DNA of 64,000 bases from CAVVIG01 sp050249955 (GTDB taxonomy: Bacteria > Acidobacteriota > Vicinamibacteria > Vicinamibacterales > CAVVIG01). The stretch spans positions 101,967-165,966 of the forward strand of contig JBFWPN010000013.1 of NCBI GenBank assembly GCA_050249955.1, read 5' to 3'. Shown here piece after piece: positions 1-8,353 of the stretch; position 1 is the stretch's first letter, and each line of letters starts with the position of its first letter. A program made the position numbers and the translations under genes. The notes under the pieces were generated by a model. That model saw nothing but the letters and a program-made list of their open reading frames with translations, had not been told where the DNA came from and ran no database searches.

Positions 1-1608
1 GTTCTTGTCGTTGATCGTGACGTGATAGGCGCCGATGTGCTGGGTGATGCCGCCCGCCTCGCGCTCGGCGACGCGCGCCTCGCGGATGGCATCGAGCAGG
101 CTCGTCTTGCCGTGGTCGACGTGCCCCATCACCGTGACCACGGGGGCCCGCGTGATGATGTCGGCTGCGTTCGCCTCCTCGGCGTCGGTCTGGATCAGCT
201 CCTCTTCGAAGCTGCGCATCTGCACGTCGGCCCCGAACTCCCGGGCCAGCATGGTGGCCGTCTCGGTGTCCAGCGTGGAGTTGATCGTCATCATCAGCCG
301 CTTCATCAGCAGCTTCGCGAGGACATCCTTCACGCGCACGTCGAGCTTGTCGGCGAGGTCCTTCACCGTCATGCCCTCGGCGAGGGTGATGGTGCGGGTG
401 ACCGGCGGCGGTGCGGCAGGCGCCGACGGCGCCTGGGGCCTGGGATCGCGACGCGGTCCCGACGAGGACCGCCCGCCCATCGGGGGACGCTGGCCCATCG
501 GGGGACGCTGCGGCATGCCCGGCCGCTGGGGGTACTGGCCCGGTCGTGGCGGCTGCCCCGGCTGGCCCGGACGCACGGGCTGCGACGGCAGCGGGCGTGG
601 CCCGCCGACCGGCGGACGCGACGCCGGTGAACCCGGGTACGGCGGTCGCGCGCCCATCGGCCCACCTGGACGGGGCGCCTGTCCGGGACCACCCGGTCGT
701 GCCAGATTGCCGGTCGCCGCCGGCAGCGGGGCGCCGGCCGGGCGGGCAGGGCTCGGAACAGCCGTCCGCTCGGGCTGGCGAAGCACGGGCCGTGGCAGGA
801 CGCGCGGCACCGGATTCGGTGACAGCGGCGGCGTGACCGGCGGGGGAGAGTCCTCGATCCGCAGGCGGTTCTTGGGCGGCACGATGCGCCCGGTCGGCCT
901 GGCGGGCGGCGCGGGCGCGGCAGCCACGGGGGCCGGCTCGGGCGGCGCGGGCGTGGCCGCTTCGGTCGCGGCCGGGGGAGCCTCCTGCTGTTCCGCCACA
1001 GCCGGCTCCGGCGTCACAGCCGCGGGCGCTGCAGGCGCCTCGGCCTCGACCGGCGCTTCCTCGACAGCGGCATGGACGATCGGCTCGGGCTCCGGCGCCA
1101 CGGCCACGGGCTCTGGCACCACCGGCTCGGCCGGATGGGCGACCTCGGCGTGGGCGACCGGCTCGGCAATCGGCTCGTACACCGGCTCCGGTTCGTGCGC
1201 CTCGACGTGCTCCGGCTCGGCCTCGTGGAAGTCGTGATGGACCGCAGCGTCGTGATGCTCGGCGTGCGGCGACGCGGGGGCCGTCGCCGGCTTGGCCGTC
1301 TTCACCAGGCGGGGCGGAGGCAGCGGCGCTGCCGCCGGCTTCACGGGCTCGGGCGCCTTCTTCGCGAGCACCGGCTTCTTCGGCCCGCCGCCCTTCTGGA
1401 CGGGCCCCTCGGCAAAGATGTCGCCGGTCGGCAGCGTGATGTTCCGCTGCCTCGCGAGCCGCTCGACGAACTGGCGGGCCACGACCTCTTCGATCGTGCT
1501 CGACGCGCTCTTCACCTCGATGCCGTGATCGCGCTTCAGCAGCGCAGTCACTTCCTGGCTGGTGGTCCCGAGCAGCTCCGCAACCTTGTAAATCCGGACA
1601 GTTGCCAA
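1..1608 (-). CDS. infB: Translation initiation factor IF-2 (N-terminal part, cut by window edge)
   Basis: GTPase that places initiator tRNA on the 30S subunit. The product begins ATVRIYKVAELLG (IF2_N fold) from a TTG codon at 1608; no ATG is available nearby. A long Pro/Ala/Gly/Arg-rich low-complexity linker follows (roughly 1400-500). The G domain then starts, with VTVMGHVDHGKTSLLDA (P-loop) and GGITQHIGAY (switch) visible near 130-30. The remaining GTPase and C-terminal domains lie outside the window. It is last in the rimP-nusA-infB order, 29 nt after nusA, as in many bacteria. Large plus-strand open frames over it come from G+C-rich codon use. Confidence 0.97.
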   Translation of the reverse strand, partial: MATVRIYKVAELLGTTSQEVTALLKRDHGIEVKSASSTIEEVVARQFVERLARQRNITLPTGDIFAEGPVQKGGGPKKPVLAKKAPEPVKPAAAPLPPPRLVKTAKPATAPASPHAEHHDAAVHHDFHEAEPEHVEAHEPEPVYEPIAEPVAHAEVAHPAEPVVPEPVAVAPEPEPIVHAAVEEAPVEAEAPAAPAAVTPEPAVAEQQEAPPAATEAATPAPPEPAPVAAAPAPPARPTGRIVPPKNRLRIEDSPPPVTPPLSPNPVPRVLPRPVLRQPERTAVPSPARPAGAPLPAATGNLARPGGPGQAPRPGGPMGARPPYPGSPASRPPVGGPRPLPSQPVRPGQPGQPPRPGQYPQRPGMPQRPPMGQRPPMGGRSSSGPRRDPRPQAPSAPAAPPPVTRTITLAEGMTVKDLADKLDVRVKDVLAKLLMKRLMMTINSTLDTETATMLAREFGADVQMRSFEEELIQTDAEEANAADIITRAPVVTVMGHVDHGKTSLLDAIREARVAEREAGGITQHIGAYHVTINDKN

Positions 1609-1637
1609 ATGTCTACCTCAACTCTGAATGCGACCGG

Positions 1638-2987
1638 CTACTGCGCGCTTTCGTCCTGGGCGGCATCGCCCGGTTCGCCTTCGCTCGAGATCTCCTCGCC
1701 GCGCGCCGCGGCCAGGATCTTCTCGGCGGTCTTGCCCCCGATTCCCGGGATCTCCGACAACTGCTCGACCGAGGCGGCCGCCACCGCTTCCGCGGTGGCG
1801 TACCCCGCCTCGACCAGGCGCCGCGCGGTGCGGTCGCCCACGCCGGCCAGCGTATAGGGCAGCGGCGCGTCGTCGGCCGACCCGCCCTCTTCCACACCGC
1901 CCTCTTCCGCGCCGGCCTCGAGCTCGCCGAACTGCGCCTCGACCTCGCGGCGCTTCTCTTCCTCGCTCTTGATGTCGATCCGCCAGCCGGTCAGCTTGGC
2001 TGCCAGCCGCACGTTCTGGCCCTTCTTCCCGATGGCCAGCGACAGCTGCTTGTCCTCGACGATCACTTCCATCACGTGGTCGCCATCGTCGACGATGGAC
2101 ACGCGCTGCACCTTGGCCGGGCTGAGCGCATTCGTCACGAACGCGACCGGATCCTCCGAGTATTCGACGATGTCGATCTTCTCGCCGCGCAGCTCGCGGA
2201 TGATCGCCTGCACGCGCGTGCCCTTCATGCCGACGCAGGCACCGACCGGGTCGACGTCGCGCTCCCGCGAGTACACCGCCACCTTGGCCCGGTCGCCCGC
2301 CTCGCGCACCGCGCCGCGAATCATCACGGTGCCGTCGTAGATTTCCGGCACCTCCTGCTCGAAGAGCTTGATCAGCAGCGCCGGGTCGGTGCGCGACAGC
2401 TCGATCTGCGGTCCCTTGGCGCTGCGGTTCACCCGCTTGATCACGGCGCGGATCCGGTCCTGCGGCGAGTAGCTCTCCGCTCGCGACTGTTCCTTGCGCG
2501 GCAGCACCGACTCGATCCGGTCCTGCAGCTCGACGATGATGTCGCCGTTCTCGAAGCGCTTGACGATGCCGTTCTTGACCTGCCCGATTTCGTCGTTGTA
2601 CTTCGCGAAGATGTTCTCGCGCTCGGCCTCGCGGACCTTCTGGAAGATCACCTGCTTGGCCGTCTGGGCCGCGATCCGGCCGAGGTCCTCGGTGGGACGG
2701 GGAAACTCGACCTCCATGTCCACTTCCGCCTCGTCGCCGTACAGCGTGTGGGCCTCGTCGAGCGACATCTCGGTGGCCGGGTTGGTCACGGCCTCCACGA
2801 TCTTCTTCACCGCGACGAGCTCCATCTGCCCGGACTCGGTGTTGAACCGCGCGCGCATGTTCTCGTTCTTGTAGCGCTTGCGCGCCGCGGTCTCGATGGC
2901 GTCCTGGAGGGCGGTGATGATCACCTCCGGGTCGACACCCTTTTCCTTCGAGAGTGCTTCGATGGTCTGCTGCAGCGGATTTGCCAT
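1638..2987 (-). CDS. nusA: Transcription termination/antitermination factor NusA
   Basis: RNA polymerase-associated elongation factor acting in pausing, termination and antitermination. The 449-aa product has the NusA N-terminal domain (residues 1-125, MANPLQQTIEALSKEKGVDP), an S1 domain, two KH domains (conserved VGACVGMKGTRVQAI and AIGKKGQNVRLAA) and one C-terminal helix-hairpin-helix unit (LPYTLAGVGDRTARRL ... IPGIGGKTAEKIL), followed by an acidic tail. The start codon lies 2 nt after the rimP stop, so translation is probably coupled. NusA often autoregulates this operon in other bacteria; the hairpin upstream of rimP fits that idea. Confidence 0.97.
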   Translation of the reverse strand: MANPLQQTIEALSKEKGVDPEVIITALQDAIETAARKRYKNENMRARFNTESGQMELVAVKKIVEAVTNPATEMSLDEAHTLYGDEAEVDMEVEFPRPTEDLGRIAAQTAKQVIFQKVREAERENIFAKYNDEIGQVKNGIVKRFENGDIIVELQDRIESVLPRKEQSRAESYSPQDRIRAVIKRVNRSAKGPQIELSRTDPALLIKLFEQEVPEIYDGTVMIRGAVREAGDRAKVAVYSRERDVDPVGACVGMKGTRVQAIIRELRGEKIDIVEYSEDPVAFVTNALSPAKVQRVSIVDDGDHVMEVIVEDKQLSLAIGKKGQNVRLAAKLTGWRIDIKSEEEKRREVEAQFGELEAGAEEGGVEEGGSADDAPLPYTLAGVGDRTARRLVEAGYATAEAVAAASVEQLSEIPGIGGKTAEKILAAARGEEISSEGEPGDAAQDESAQ

Positions 2988-2989
2988 GT

Positions 2990-3478
2990 CTAAAATTCCA
3001 CTTCCAGATTCGCGCGAGTCACGAGGCCCAGCGGCACGCGGTGCTGCCGGCCGTCGTCGCCCTCAACCAGCGCGTCGTCGCCATCGACACCGGCGAGCCG
3101 TCCCCTGAAGAACGTCTGCCCGTCCACCGCTTCCCGCATCACGACCTTCGCGCGACGCCCAGAGAAGCGCTCGAAATCAGCCCGGCCCCTGAGCGGACGG
3201 TCCAGCCCCGGTGACGACACCTCGAGGGTGTAGGCGACCGGGATGAAGTCCTCCACGTCGAGCAGCGCGCTCAGGTCGCGGCTCACGTGCGAACAGTCCT
3301 CGACGCTCACACTGTCCTCGGCCGTGGCGGCGGGGCCCGGGCGGTCGATCTGCACCCGAAGCACCATCCCGTAGGCCTCGCGGCGGAACTGCACGTCGAA
3401 AATGTCCAGGCCATAGCTGGCCGCCACCCGCGTGGCCGCCGCCTTCACCTGCTCGACAATGCTCGCTTCGCCCCGCAT
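2990..3478 (-). CDS. rimP: Ribosome maturation factor RimP
   Basis: 30S subunit assembly factor, 162 aa. The start was placed at the ATG at 3478 (MRGEASIVEQVKAAATRVAA), because the longer open frame reads through a terminator hairpin and has no RimP similarity there. Typical RimP features are present: GLDIFDVQFRREAYGMVLRVQID, the acidic VEDCSHVSRDLSALLD stretch, VSSPGLDRPL, and a C-terminal SH3-like domain. First gene of rimP-nusA-infB. The start codon lies only 20 nt after the T-tract of the preceding terminator, so expression depends on readthrough of it or on a start site inside it. Confidence 0.95.
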   Translation of the reverse strand: MRGEASIVEQVKAAATRVAASYGLDIFDVQFRREAYGMVLRVQIDRPGPAATAEDSVSVEDCSHVSRDLSALLDVEDFIPVAYTLEVSSPGLDRPLRGRADFERFSGRRAKVVMREAVDGQTFFRGRLAGVDGDDALVEGDDGRQHRVPLGLVTRANLEVEF

Positions 3479-3497
3479 GTTCAGGGTCCTGACAAAC

Positions 3498-3523
3498 AAA
3501 AAAAGCGGGCACACCGCCCGCTT
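3498..3523 (-). terminator. Rho-independent terminator / leader attenuator before rimP
   Basis: On the minus strand an 8-bp stem (AAGCGGGC/GCCCGCTT, 3523-3516 and 3510-3503, 5-nt loop) runs into seven T residues (3504-3498). It follows rimO and ends 20 nt before the rimP start. Because a candidate -10 element lies just upstream (3559-3554), the hairpin would also lie inside the rimP leader RNA. Confidence 0.85.
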
Positions 3524-3553
3524 CGGTCCTGCAACCAAAGCTCCGAACACCGA

Positions 3554-3562
3554 AGTATAACA
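3554..3562 (-). promoter_or_regulatory. Candidate extended -10 promoter for rimP-nusA-infB
   Basis: The minus strand reads TGTTATACT, an extended -10 (TGn) with hexamer TATACT in an otherwise G+C-rich gap. Predicted transcription start is near 3547, giving a leader of about 69 nt that contains the terminator hairpin. No convincing -35 box is visible. Confidence 0.45.
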
Positions 3563-3625
3563 TGCGCCCCCGGCCCCCTCCGGGGCGCCGGACGCCGCCA
3601 TTCCACCCCGGTTGGAGCCGGCGCG

Positions 3626-5107
3626 TCAGTCCACCGGCCGCACCAGCAGGTCGTAGTCGCGGGCACCCACGACCTCGACCTGGATGAAGTCGCCGGCGCG
3701 GTAGGCGGACGGGTCGCACTCCGTAAGGAACACGCTGGCGTCGATGTCGGGCGCCTGCGAGGCCAGGCGGCCCCTCAGGACGAGCTCATGATCCGAGGCC
3801 GGACCATCCACCACGATCAGGTGACGCTGGCCGATCCGCTGTTTCTGGCGGCCACGGACGAGCTTCTTCTGCAGCCGCATCACGGCGTTCCGGCGAGCGG
3901 TCTTCACCTTCGCCGGCACGTCGTCGGCCAGGCCAAAGGCCGACGTCCCCTCTTCGTGAGAGTAGGTGAACACGCCCACGTGGTCGAACTCGTGGTCCGT
4001 GATGAAGCGGCAGAGCTCGGCGACGTCCTCCTCGGTCTCACCGGGGAAGCCGACGATGAAGGTGGTGCGGAGGGAGACGCCAGGGACCCGCTCCCGGATC
4101 CGCTGCAGCAGCTGGTCGTACTTCTGGCGGGTTCCCGGTCGCTTCATGCGCCTGAGTACGGGGTTGGACGCGTGCTGCAGCGGCAGGTCGATGTACTTGC
4201 AGACCTTGTTGCACTCGGCCATCGCGGCGAGCATCTCGTCGTCGATCGTCGTGGGATAGAGGTAGTGCAGGCGGATCCATTCCAGGCCCTCCACCTCGTT
4301 CAGCCGGCGGAGCAGTCGCGCCAGCGCCCCGCGTTCGCCCCGATCGATGCCGTAGAACGTGGTGTCCTGCGAGATGAGCAGCAGTTCCTTCACCCCCCGT
4401 GCGGCCAGGGCTCGCGCCTCCTCGACGATGGACGCGTCGGTGCGACTGCGGTAGCCACCTCGCAGCTTCGGGATGATGCAGAACGCGCACTTGTAGTCGC
4501 AGCCCTCCGCCACCTTGAGATAGGCGTAGTGGCGGGGGGTGGCGAAGATGCGGGGCGTGTCGGCGTCGTAGATGTAGGTGGGCGTACCGGGCAGGACCGG
4601 GCCTGGCGCGGCGTCGGTGTGGACGATGCCGGCGCCAGCCAGGATGGCGGCCGCCGCGGCCGAGGTGCCGGCGCTGGTACCGGGCCCGGCGTTCTGCTCC
4701 GTGGCCTCCGGGCTCTTCACCGTGGGCCGGAAGAAGGTGAGCGGTGAAGACTGACGGGTGGAGACACCGCCGATGGCCGCCACGATCTCCGGCACCTCGC
4801 CGGTGCCGAGCACGGCGTCGATCTCGGGAATCTCGGCCTTGAGCTCGTCGCGGTAGCGTTCGGCGAGGCAGCCGGTCACGACCAGGCGCCGGGCCGAGCC
4901 GTCCTTCTTGAACTGCGCCATCTCCAGGATGGTGTCGATCGACTCCTTCTTCGCGGAATCGATGAAGGCGCAGGTGTTCACGACGAGCACGTCGGCACCG
5001 GCCGGGTCCTGCGTGAGCTCGTGTCCAGCCTGCTGGGCGAGCCCGAGCATCACCTCGGAGTCCACCAGGTTCTTCGGACACCCGAGGGAAATCATTCCAA
5101 TCTTCAT
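3626..5107 (-). CDS. rimO: Ribosomal protein S12 methylthiotransferase RimO
   Basis: Radical-SAM enzyme that methylthiolates the conserved Asp of ribosomal protein S12. The N-terminal MTTase domain holds the three cluster-binding cysteines C10 (SLGCPKN), C46 (NTCAF) and C80 (TGCLAE). The radical-SAM CxxxCxxC is C203/C207/C210 (EGCDYKCAFC); a TRAM domain ends the protein. At 493 aa it is about 50 residues longer than usual. The extra length is an Ala/Gly/Thr-rich insertion (about residues 115-172) between the MTTase and radical-SAM domains. Probably the last gene of the asnS-rimO unit. Confidence 0.95.
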   Translation of the reverse strand: MKIGMISLGCPKNLVDSEVMLGLAQQAGHELTQDPAGADVLVVNTCAFIDSAKKESIDTILEMAQFKKDGSARRLVVTGCLAERYRDELKAEIPEIDAVLGTGEVPEIVAAIGGVSTRQSSPLTFFRPTVKSPEATEQNAGPGTSAGTSAAAAAILAGAGIVHTDAAPGPVLPGTPTYIYDADTPRIFATPRHYAYLKVAEGCDYKCAFCIIPKLRGGYRSRTDASIVEEARALAARGVKELLLISQDTTFYGIDRGERGALARLLRRLNEVEGLEWIRLHYLYPTTIDDEMLAAMAECNKVCKYIDLPLQHASNPVLRRMKRPGTRQKYDQLLQRIRERVPGVSLRTTFIVGFPGETEEDVAELCRFITDHEFDHVGVFTYSHEEGTSAFGLADDVPAKVKTARRNAVMRLQKKLVRGRQKQRIGQRHLIVVDGPASDHELVLRGRLASQAPDIDASVFLTECDPSAYRAGDFIQVEVVGARDYDLLVRPVD

Positions 5108-5137
5108 TGCGACAGAAGCCTGCTGGCCCGGAGCCTG

Positions 5138-6430
5138 TTACGGGTACAACCTGTAGAGCATGCGCGGATAGGGGATCGTCTCCCGCACGTGTTCGAGCTT
5201 GCAGATCCAGGCGACGGCCCGCTCGATGCCCATGCCGAAGCCGCCGTGCGGCACCGTGCCGTACCGCCGCAGGTCGAGGTACCACTCGAACGCCTCCTGC
5301 GGGAGGTCGTGATCCTTGATGCGCTGCAGCAGCAGGTCGAGGTCGGCCAGGCGCTCTCCACCCCCGATGATCTCGCCGTAGCCCTCCGGCGCCAGTACGT
5401 CCACGCCCATGGCCAGTTCCGGACGCAGCGGGTCCGGCTTCATGTAGAACGCCTTGATGGCCGACGGGTAGCGGTTCACCATCACCGGCCGATCGAACTC
5501 TTCGGACAGCGCGGTCTCGTCCGGACCGCCGAAGTCGCCGCCCCACTGGATGGGCAGCCCCTTCGCCTGCAGCCGCTGCACCGCATCGTCATAGCTGATG
5601 CGCGGGAACGGCTTGCGCACCGACTCGAGCTTCGACGTGTCGCGCTCGATGATCCGGAGTTCACGCTGGCGCGTCTCGAGCACGCGGGCGACGACCGAGA
5701 CGATCATGTCTTCCGCGAGATCCATCACGTCGTCCAGCGACGCGTAGGCCATCTCGGGCTCGACCATCCAGAACTCGGTCAGGTGCCGGCGGGTCTTCGA
5801 CTTCTCGGCGCGGAACGTCGGACCGAACGAGTAGACACGCCCGAGCGCCATCGCGGTCGACTCGAGGTAGAGCTGCCCGCTCTGCGAGAGGAAGGCCTTC
5901 TGGTCCTCGAAGTACTCCACGGGGAAGAGCGTCGTCGTCCCCTCGCAGGCCGAGGGGGTGAAGATGGGGGTGTCGGTGAGGATGAAGCCGCGCGTGTTGA
6001 AGAAGTCGCGCACGGCATTGATCACCTCGTGCCGGATCCGCAGGATGGCCGCCTGCCGCTCCGAGCGGATCCACAGGTGCCGGCGGTCGAGCAGGAAGTC
6101 GACGCCGTGTTCCTTCGGCGTGATGGGGTAGTCGTGCGACACGCCCACCACCTCGAGCGACTTCACGTCGATCTCGTACCCGCTCGGCGCCCGCTTGTCG
6201 GCCCGCGCCGTGCCGGTCACGATGACCGAGGTCTCCTGGGACAGGTGATCGGCCGCCGTGAACATCTCGTCCCCGACGGCAGCCTTCGACATCACGCCCT
6301 GGATGAAGCCGCTGCCGTCGCGCAGGATCAGGAAGTGGATCTTCCCGCTCGAGCGACGGTTGGACAGCCACCCCTTGATGGTGACCTCCTGGCCTTCGTA
6401 CTTCCCGATATCCTCGATGTAGACATGCAT
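5138..6430 (-). CDS. asnS: Asparaginyl-tRNA synthetase
   Basis: Class IIb synthetase, 430 aa. An N-terminal OB-fold anticodon-binding domain (about residues 1-100, VTIKGWLSNRRSSGKIHF) precedes the class II core. Motif 2 is FRAEKSKTRRHLTEFWM; motif 3 is GGFGMGIERAVAWI. The C-terminal sequence RETIPYPRMLYRLYP is typical of AsnRS rather than AspRS. The compact length fits the archaeal-type AsnRS found in several bacterial phyla. It lies 32 nt downstream of the isomerase gene and 30 nt before rimO on the same strand. Confidence 0.95.
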   Translation of the reverse strand: MHVYIEDIGKYEGQEVTIKGWLSNRRSSGKIHFLILRDGSGFIQGVMSKAAVGDEMFTAADHLSQETSVIVTGTARADKRAPSGYEIDVKSLEVVGVSHDYPITPKEHGVDFLLDRRHLWIRSERQAAILRIRHEVINAVRDFFNTRGFILTDTPIFTPSACEGTTTLFPVEYFEDQKAFLSQSGQLYLESTAMALGRVYSFGPTFRAEKSKTRRHLTEFWMVEPEMAYASLDDVMDLAEDMIVSVVARVLETRQRELRIIERDTSKLESVRKPFPRISYDDAVQRLQAKGLPIQWGGDFGGPDETALSEEFDRPVMVNRYPSAIKAFYMKPDPLRPELAMGVDVLAPEGYGEIIGGGERLADLDLLLQRIKDHDLPQEAFEWYLDLRRYGTVPHGGFGMGIERAVAWICKLEHVRETIPYPRMLYRLYP

Positions 6431-6462
6431 ACGCGTCGTCTCACCTGTGCGCGGCCCGTGCC

Positions 6463-7317
6463 TCAGAACGGATCGCGCAGCCGTTCCAGCCTGCCGCGAA
6501 CCGCCTTCATGCGTGCGAGCGTCTCCCTCGTCGAACCCTGCGGCCCCACCTCGAACACGATCGGGCCGTCGTAGCCGACCTTCTGCAGCGCCGTCATCGC
6601 CGCCGCCCAGTCGATGCTGCCGTCGAACGGGAGCAGGTGGTCGTCGGTCCGCCCCCGGTTGTCGTGGGCATGCACCAGGGCGACATGCTCGGCCACGGTC
6701 TCGATCACGTCCACCACGTCCCCCTCGAGCCGCGCATGGCCCAGGTCCAGGCAGACGGACGCCGCTCCCGCCTCCAGCACGTCCTCGATGAAGTGGACGA
6801 GCGAGCCGGCCCTGGAGAGTTCGTTCGGCACCAGCTCCACGGCTACCCCGACTCCGAGGGGTTCGGCCGCCTCGGCCAGTGCCTCGATGCTGCGCCGGGC
6901 CGCGTCGCGGTTGTTCGCGCCTGGTCCCGGCTGCTGCGCCTTCACCAGACCCGCATGCACCACCAGTGTGCGGTAGGGCAGCCGACGCGCCACGTACAGC
7001 GCGGCGAGCGCCTCATCCAGCGCGCGCTGCCGTGCCTCGGCGTCGGGACTCGCGAGGTTGAGCGACGCGCCCCACCGGCCCCCGGTGAAGCGTTCGGCCA
7101 CCGGCGCGTGCACCGACTCCAGGTCCAGCCGTCCCTCCGCCAGCCAGCCACGCAGGTCGGCAACCGACGTGTCGCTCCGACAATCGAAGTGCGTGGGGGT
7201 CGCGTCGAGCTCGACGACCTCGAATCCTCCGGCCGCCACCTCCCGCAGGTGATCGCGGGTCAGGCGCTGCGCCTGGTAGAGAGCAGTCGAAACCCCGAAG
7301 CGTTGCGCACGCGGCAC
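6463..7317 (-). CDS. Sugar-phosphate isomerase/epimerase-like TIM-barrel protein
   Basis: 284-aa AP-endonuclease-2/xylose-isomerase-like TIM barrel. Conserved blocks include VVELDATPTHF, LESVHAPV, LVVHAG, GVAVELVPNE, VCLDLGHARLEGD and LVHAHDNRGRTDDHLLPFDGSI; the acidic and His residues in these strands are the usual divalent-metal ligands. The start is a GTG at 7317. It lies 16 nt after the AmgK-like gene in a run of minus-strand genes, suggesting a role in sugar metabolism, but the substrate cannot be read from sequence. Confidence 0.85.
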   Translation of the reverse strand: MPRAQRFGVSTALYQAQRLTRDHLREVAAGGFEVVELDATPTHFDCRSDTSVADLRGWLAEGRLDLESVHAPVAERFTGGRWGASLNLASPDAEARQRALDEALAALYVARRLPYRTLVVHAGLVKAQQPGPGANNRDAARRSIEALAEAAEPLGVGVAVELVPNELSRAGSLVHFIEDVLEAGAASVCLDLGHARLEGDVVDVIETVAEHVALVHAHDNRGRTDDHLLPFDGSIDWAAAMTALQKVGYDGPIVFEVGPQGSTRETLARMKAVRGRLERLRDPF

Positions 7318-7333
7318 AGGACGTCAGTTCATG

Positions 7334-8353
7334 TTAGCGCAGCTCGTCGACGTGCGACGCCAGCAGCCCGTGCAGCCGCGCGAAGCGTCCGTGCTTCTCC
7401 AGGTTGAGCCGGACGCTGTGCAGCGTGCGCGGCATGTACTGGATGTAGGCCGGGTTGCCGCGAGCCGACGCCTGGAAGCCGAAGGTGCCGAGCGCCTTCA
7501 GGTTCCGCTGGACCGCCATGAGGTCGAACCGCCGCCGGAACTCCGCCTGGTCGGTCACCCCCGCCAGCGCGGTGAAGTAGGCCATCAACTCGTCCACTTC
7601 GAGCTCCGAGATGTCGACGTACGAATCGCGCAGCAGCGACACCAGGTCGTAGGTGTCCGGTCCCATCCGCGCATCCTGGAAGTCGATCAGGTGCAGCCGG
7701 CCTCCATTCAGCATGAGGTTGCGGCTGTGGTAGTCGCGGTGGCAGAGCACCCGCCGCTCGGCCGCCAGCTCCTCCACGATGGTCTTCCACTCGGCTGCCA
7801 GCCCATCCTTCTCGGCCGGCGTCAGCCGCGCCGCACGATAGCCCTCGAGGAAGTGGCGGACGAAGAAGTCCAGCTCGAAGGTGAGCTTCTCCACGTCGAA
7901 CGCGAGCGTGTAGGGCACATAGCTGTCCGAGGCGAACGGCTCCGCCCTGACCTGGAGCGCATGGATGAGGGCCACCGCCTCACGATAGAGCGCCGCATGC
8001 TCCGTCACGCTTGCCGCGCCGAGGTGTGCCTGCAGCGTGACGTCGCCCAGATCCTCCTGCGCCACCACCCCCAGTGCATCGTCGTGATCGAGGATGGCCG
8101 GCGCGGGGATGTGCATGCGCCGCAGCAGTTCGGCGACGTTGGCGAACGGCATCGATGCGAAGACGATCGGGCCGGCGTAGACGGCGAGCACCATCGACGG
8201 CGCACCCTCGCGCTGCACGCGGAAGTAGCGACGGTCGGAGGCATCCGGCGTCAGAGGAAGGATACGCGGCTCGCCGGTCAGCAGTTCGCGGGCCGACAGG
8301 TAGGCCTCGATCCGGGCCAGGGGTTCAGGCGCGTGGGGCTGGGACGCGGTCAT
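7334..8353 (-). CDS. AmgK-like sugar kinase (MurNAc/GlcNAc anomeric kinase)
   Basis: 339-aa aminoglycoside-phosphotransferase-fold kinase. Visible motifs are the N-terminal PLTPDASDRRYFRVQ, the catalytic loop LCHRDYHSRNLML and the metal-binding LHLIDFQDAR. In the AmgK family these proteins phosphorylate the anomeric position of N-acetylmuramate or GlcNAc for peptidoglycan recycling. The ATG at 8353 overlaps the stop of the upstream nucleotidyltransferase (ATGA), matching the known amgK-murU pairing. The pairing is what makes AmgK more likely than a generic phosphotransferase. Confidence 0.8.
   Translation of the reverse strand: MTASQPHAPEPLARIEAYLSARELLTGEPRILPLTPDASDRRYFRVQREGAPSMVLAVYAGPIVFASMPFANVAELLRRMHIPAPAILDHDDALGVVAQEDLGDVTLQAHLGAASVTEHAALYREAVALIHALQVRAEPFASDSYVPYTLAFDVEKLTFELDFFVRHFLEGYRAARLTPAEKDGLAAEWKTIVEELAAERRVLCHRDYHSRNLMLNGGRLHLIDFQDARMGPDTYDLVSLLRDSYVDISELEVDELMAYFTALAGVTDQAEFRRRFDLMAVQRNLKALGTFGFQASARGNPAYIQYMPRTLHSVRLNLEKHGRFARLHGLLASHVDELR

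Noticed and set aside
35..1237. 400-aa plus-strand open frame over infB
   Set aside because: Antisense to a clearly recognisable IF-2; caused by Pro/Ala/Gly codon bias in the linker, with no domain of its own.
1602..2993. 463-aa plus-strand frame over nusA
   Set aside because: His/Leu/Asp-rich shadow of NusA; no start signal and no protein similarity.
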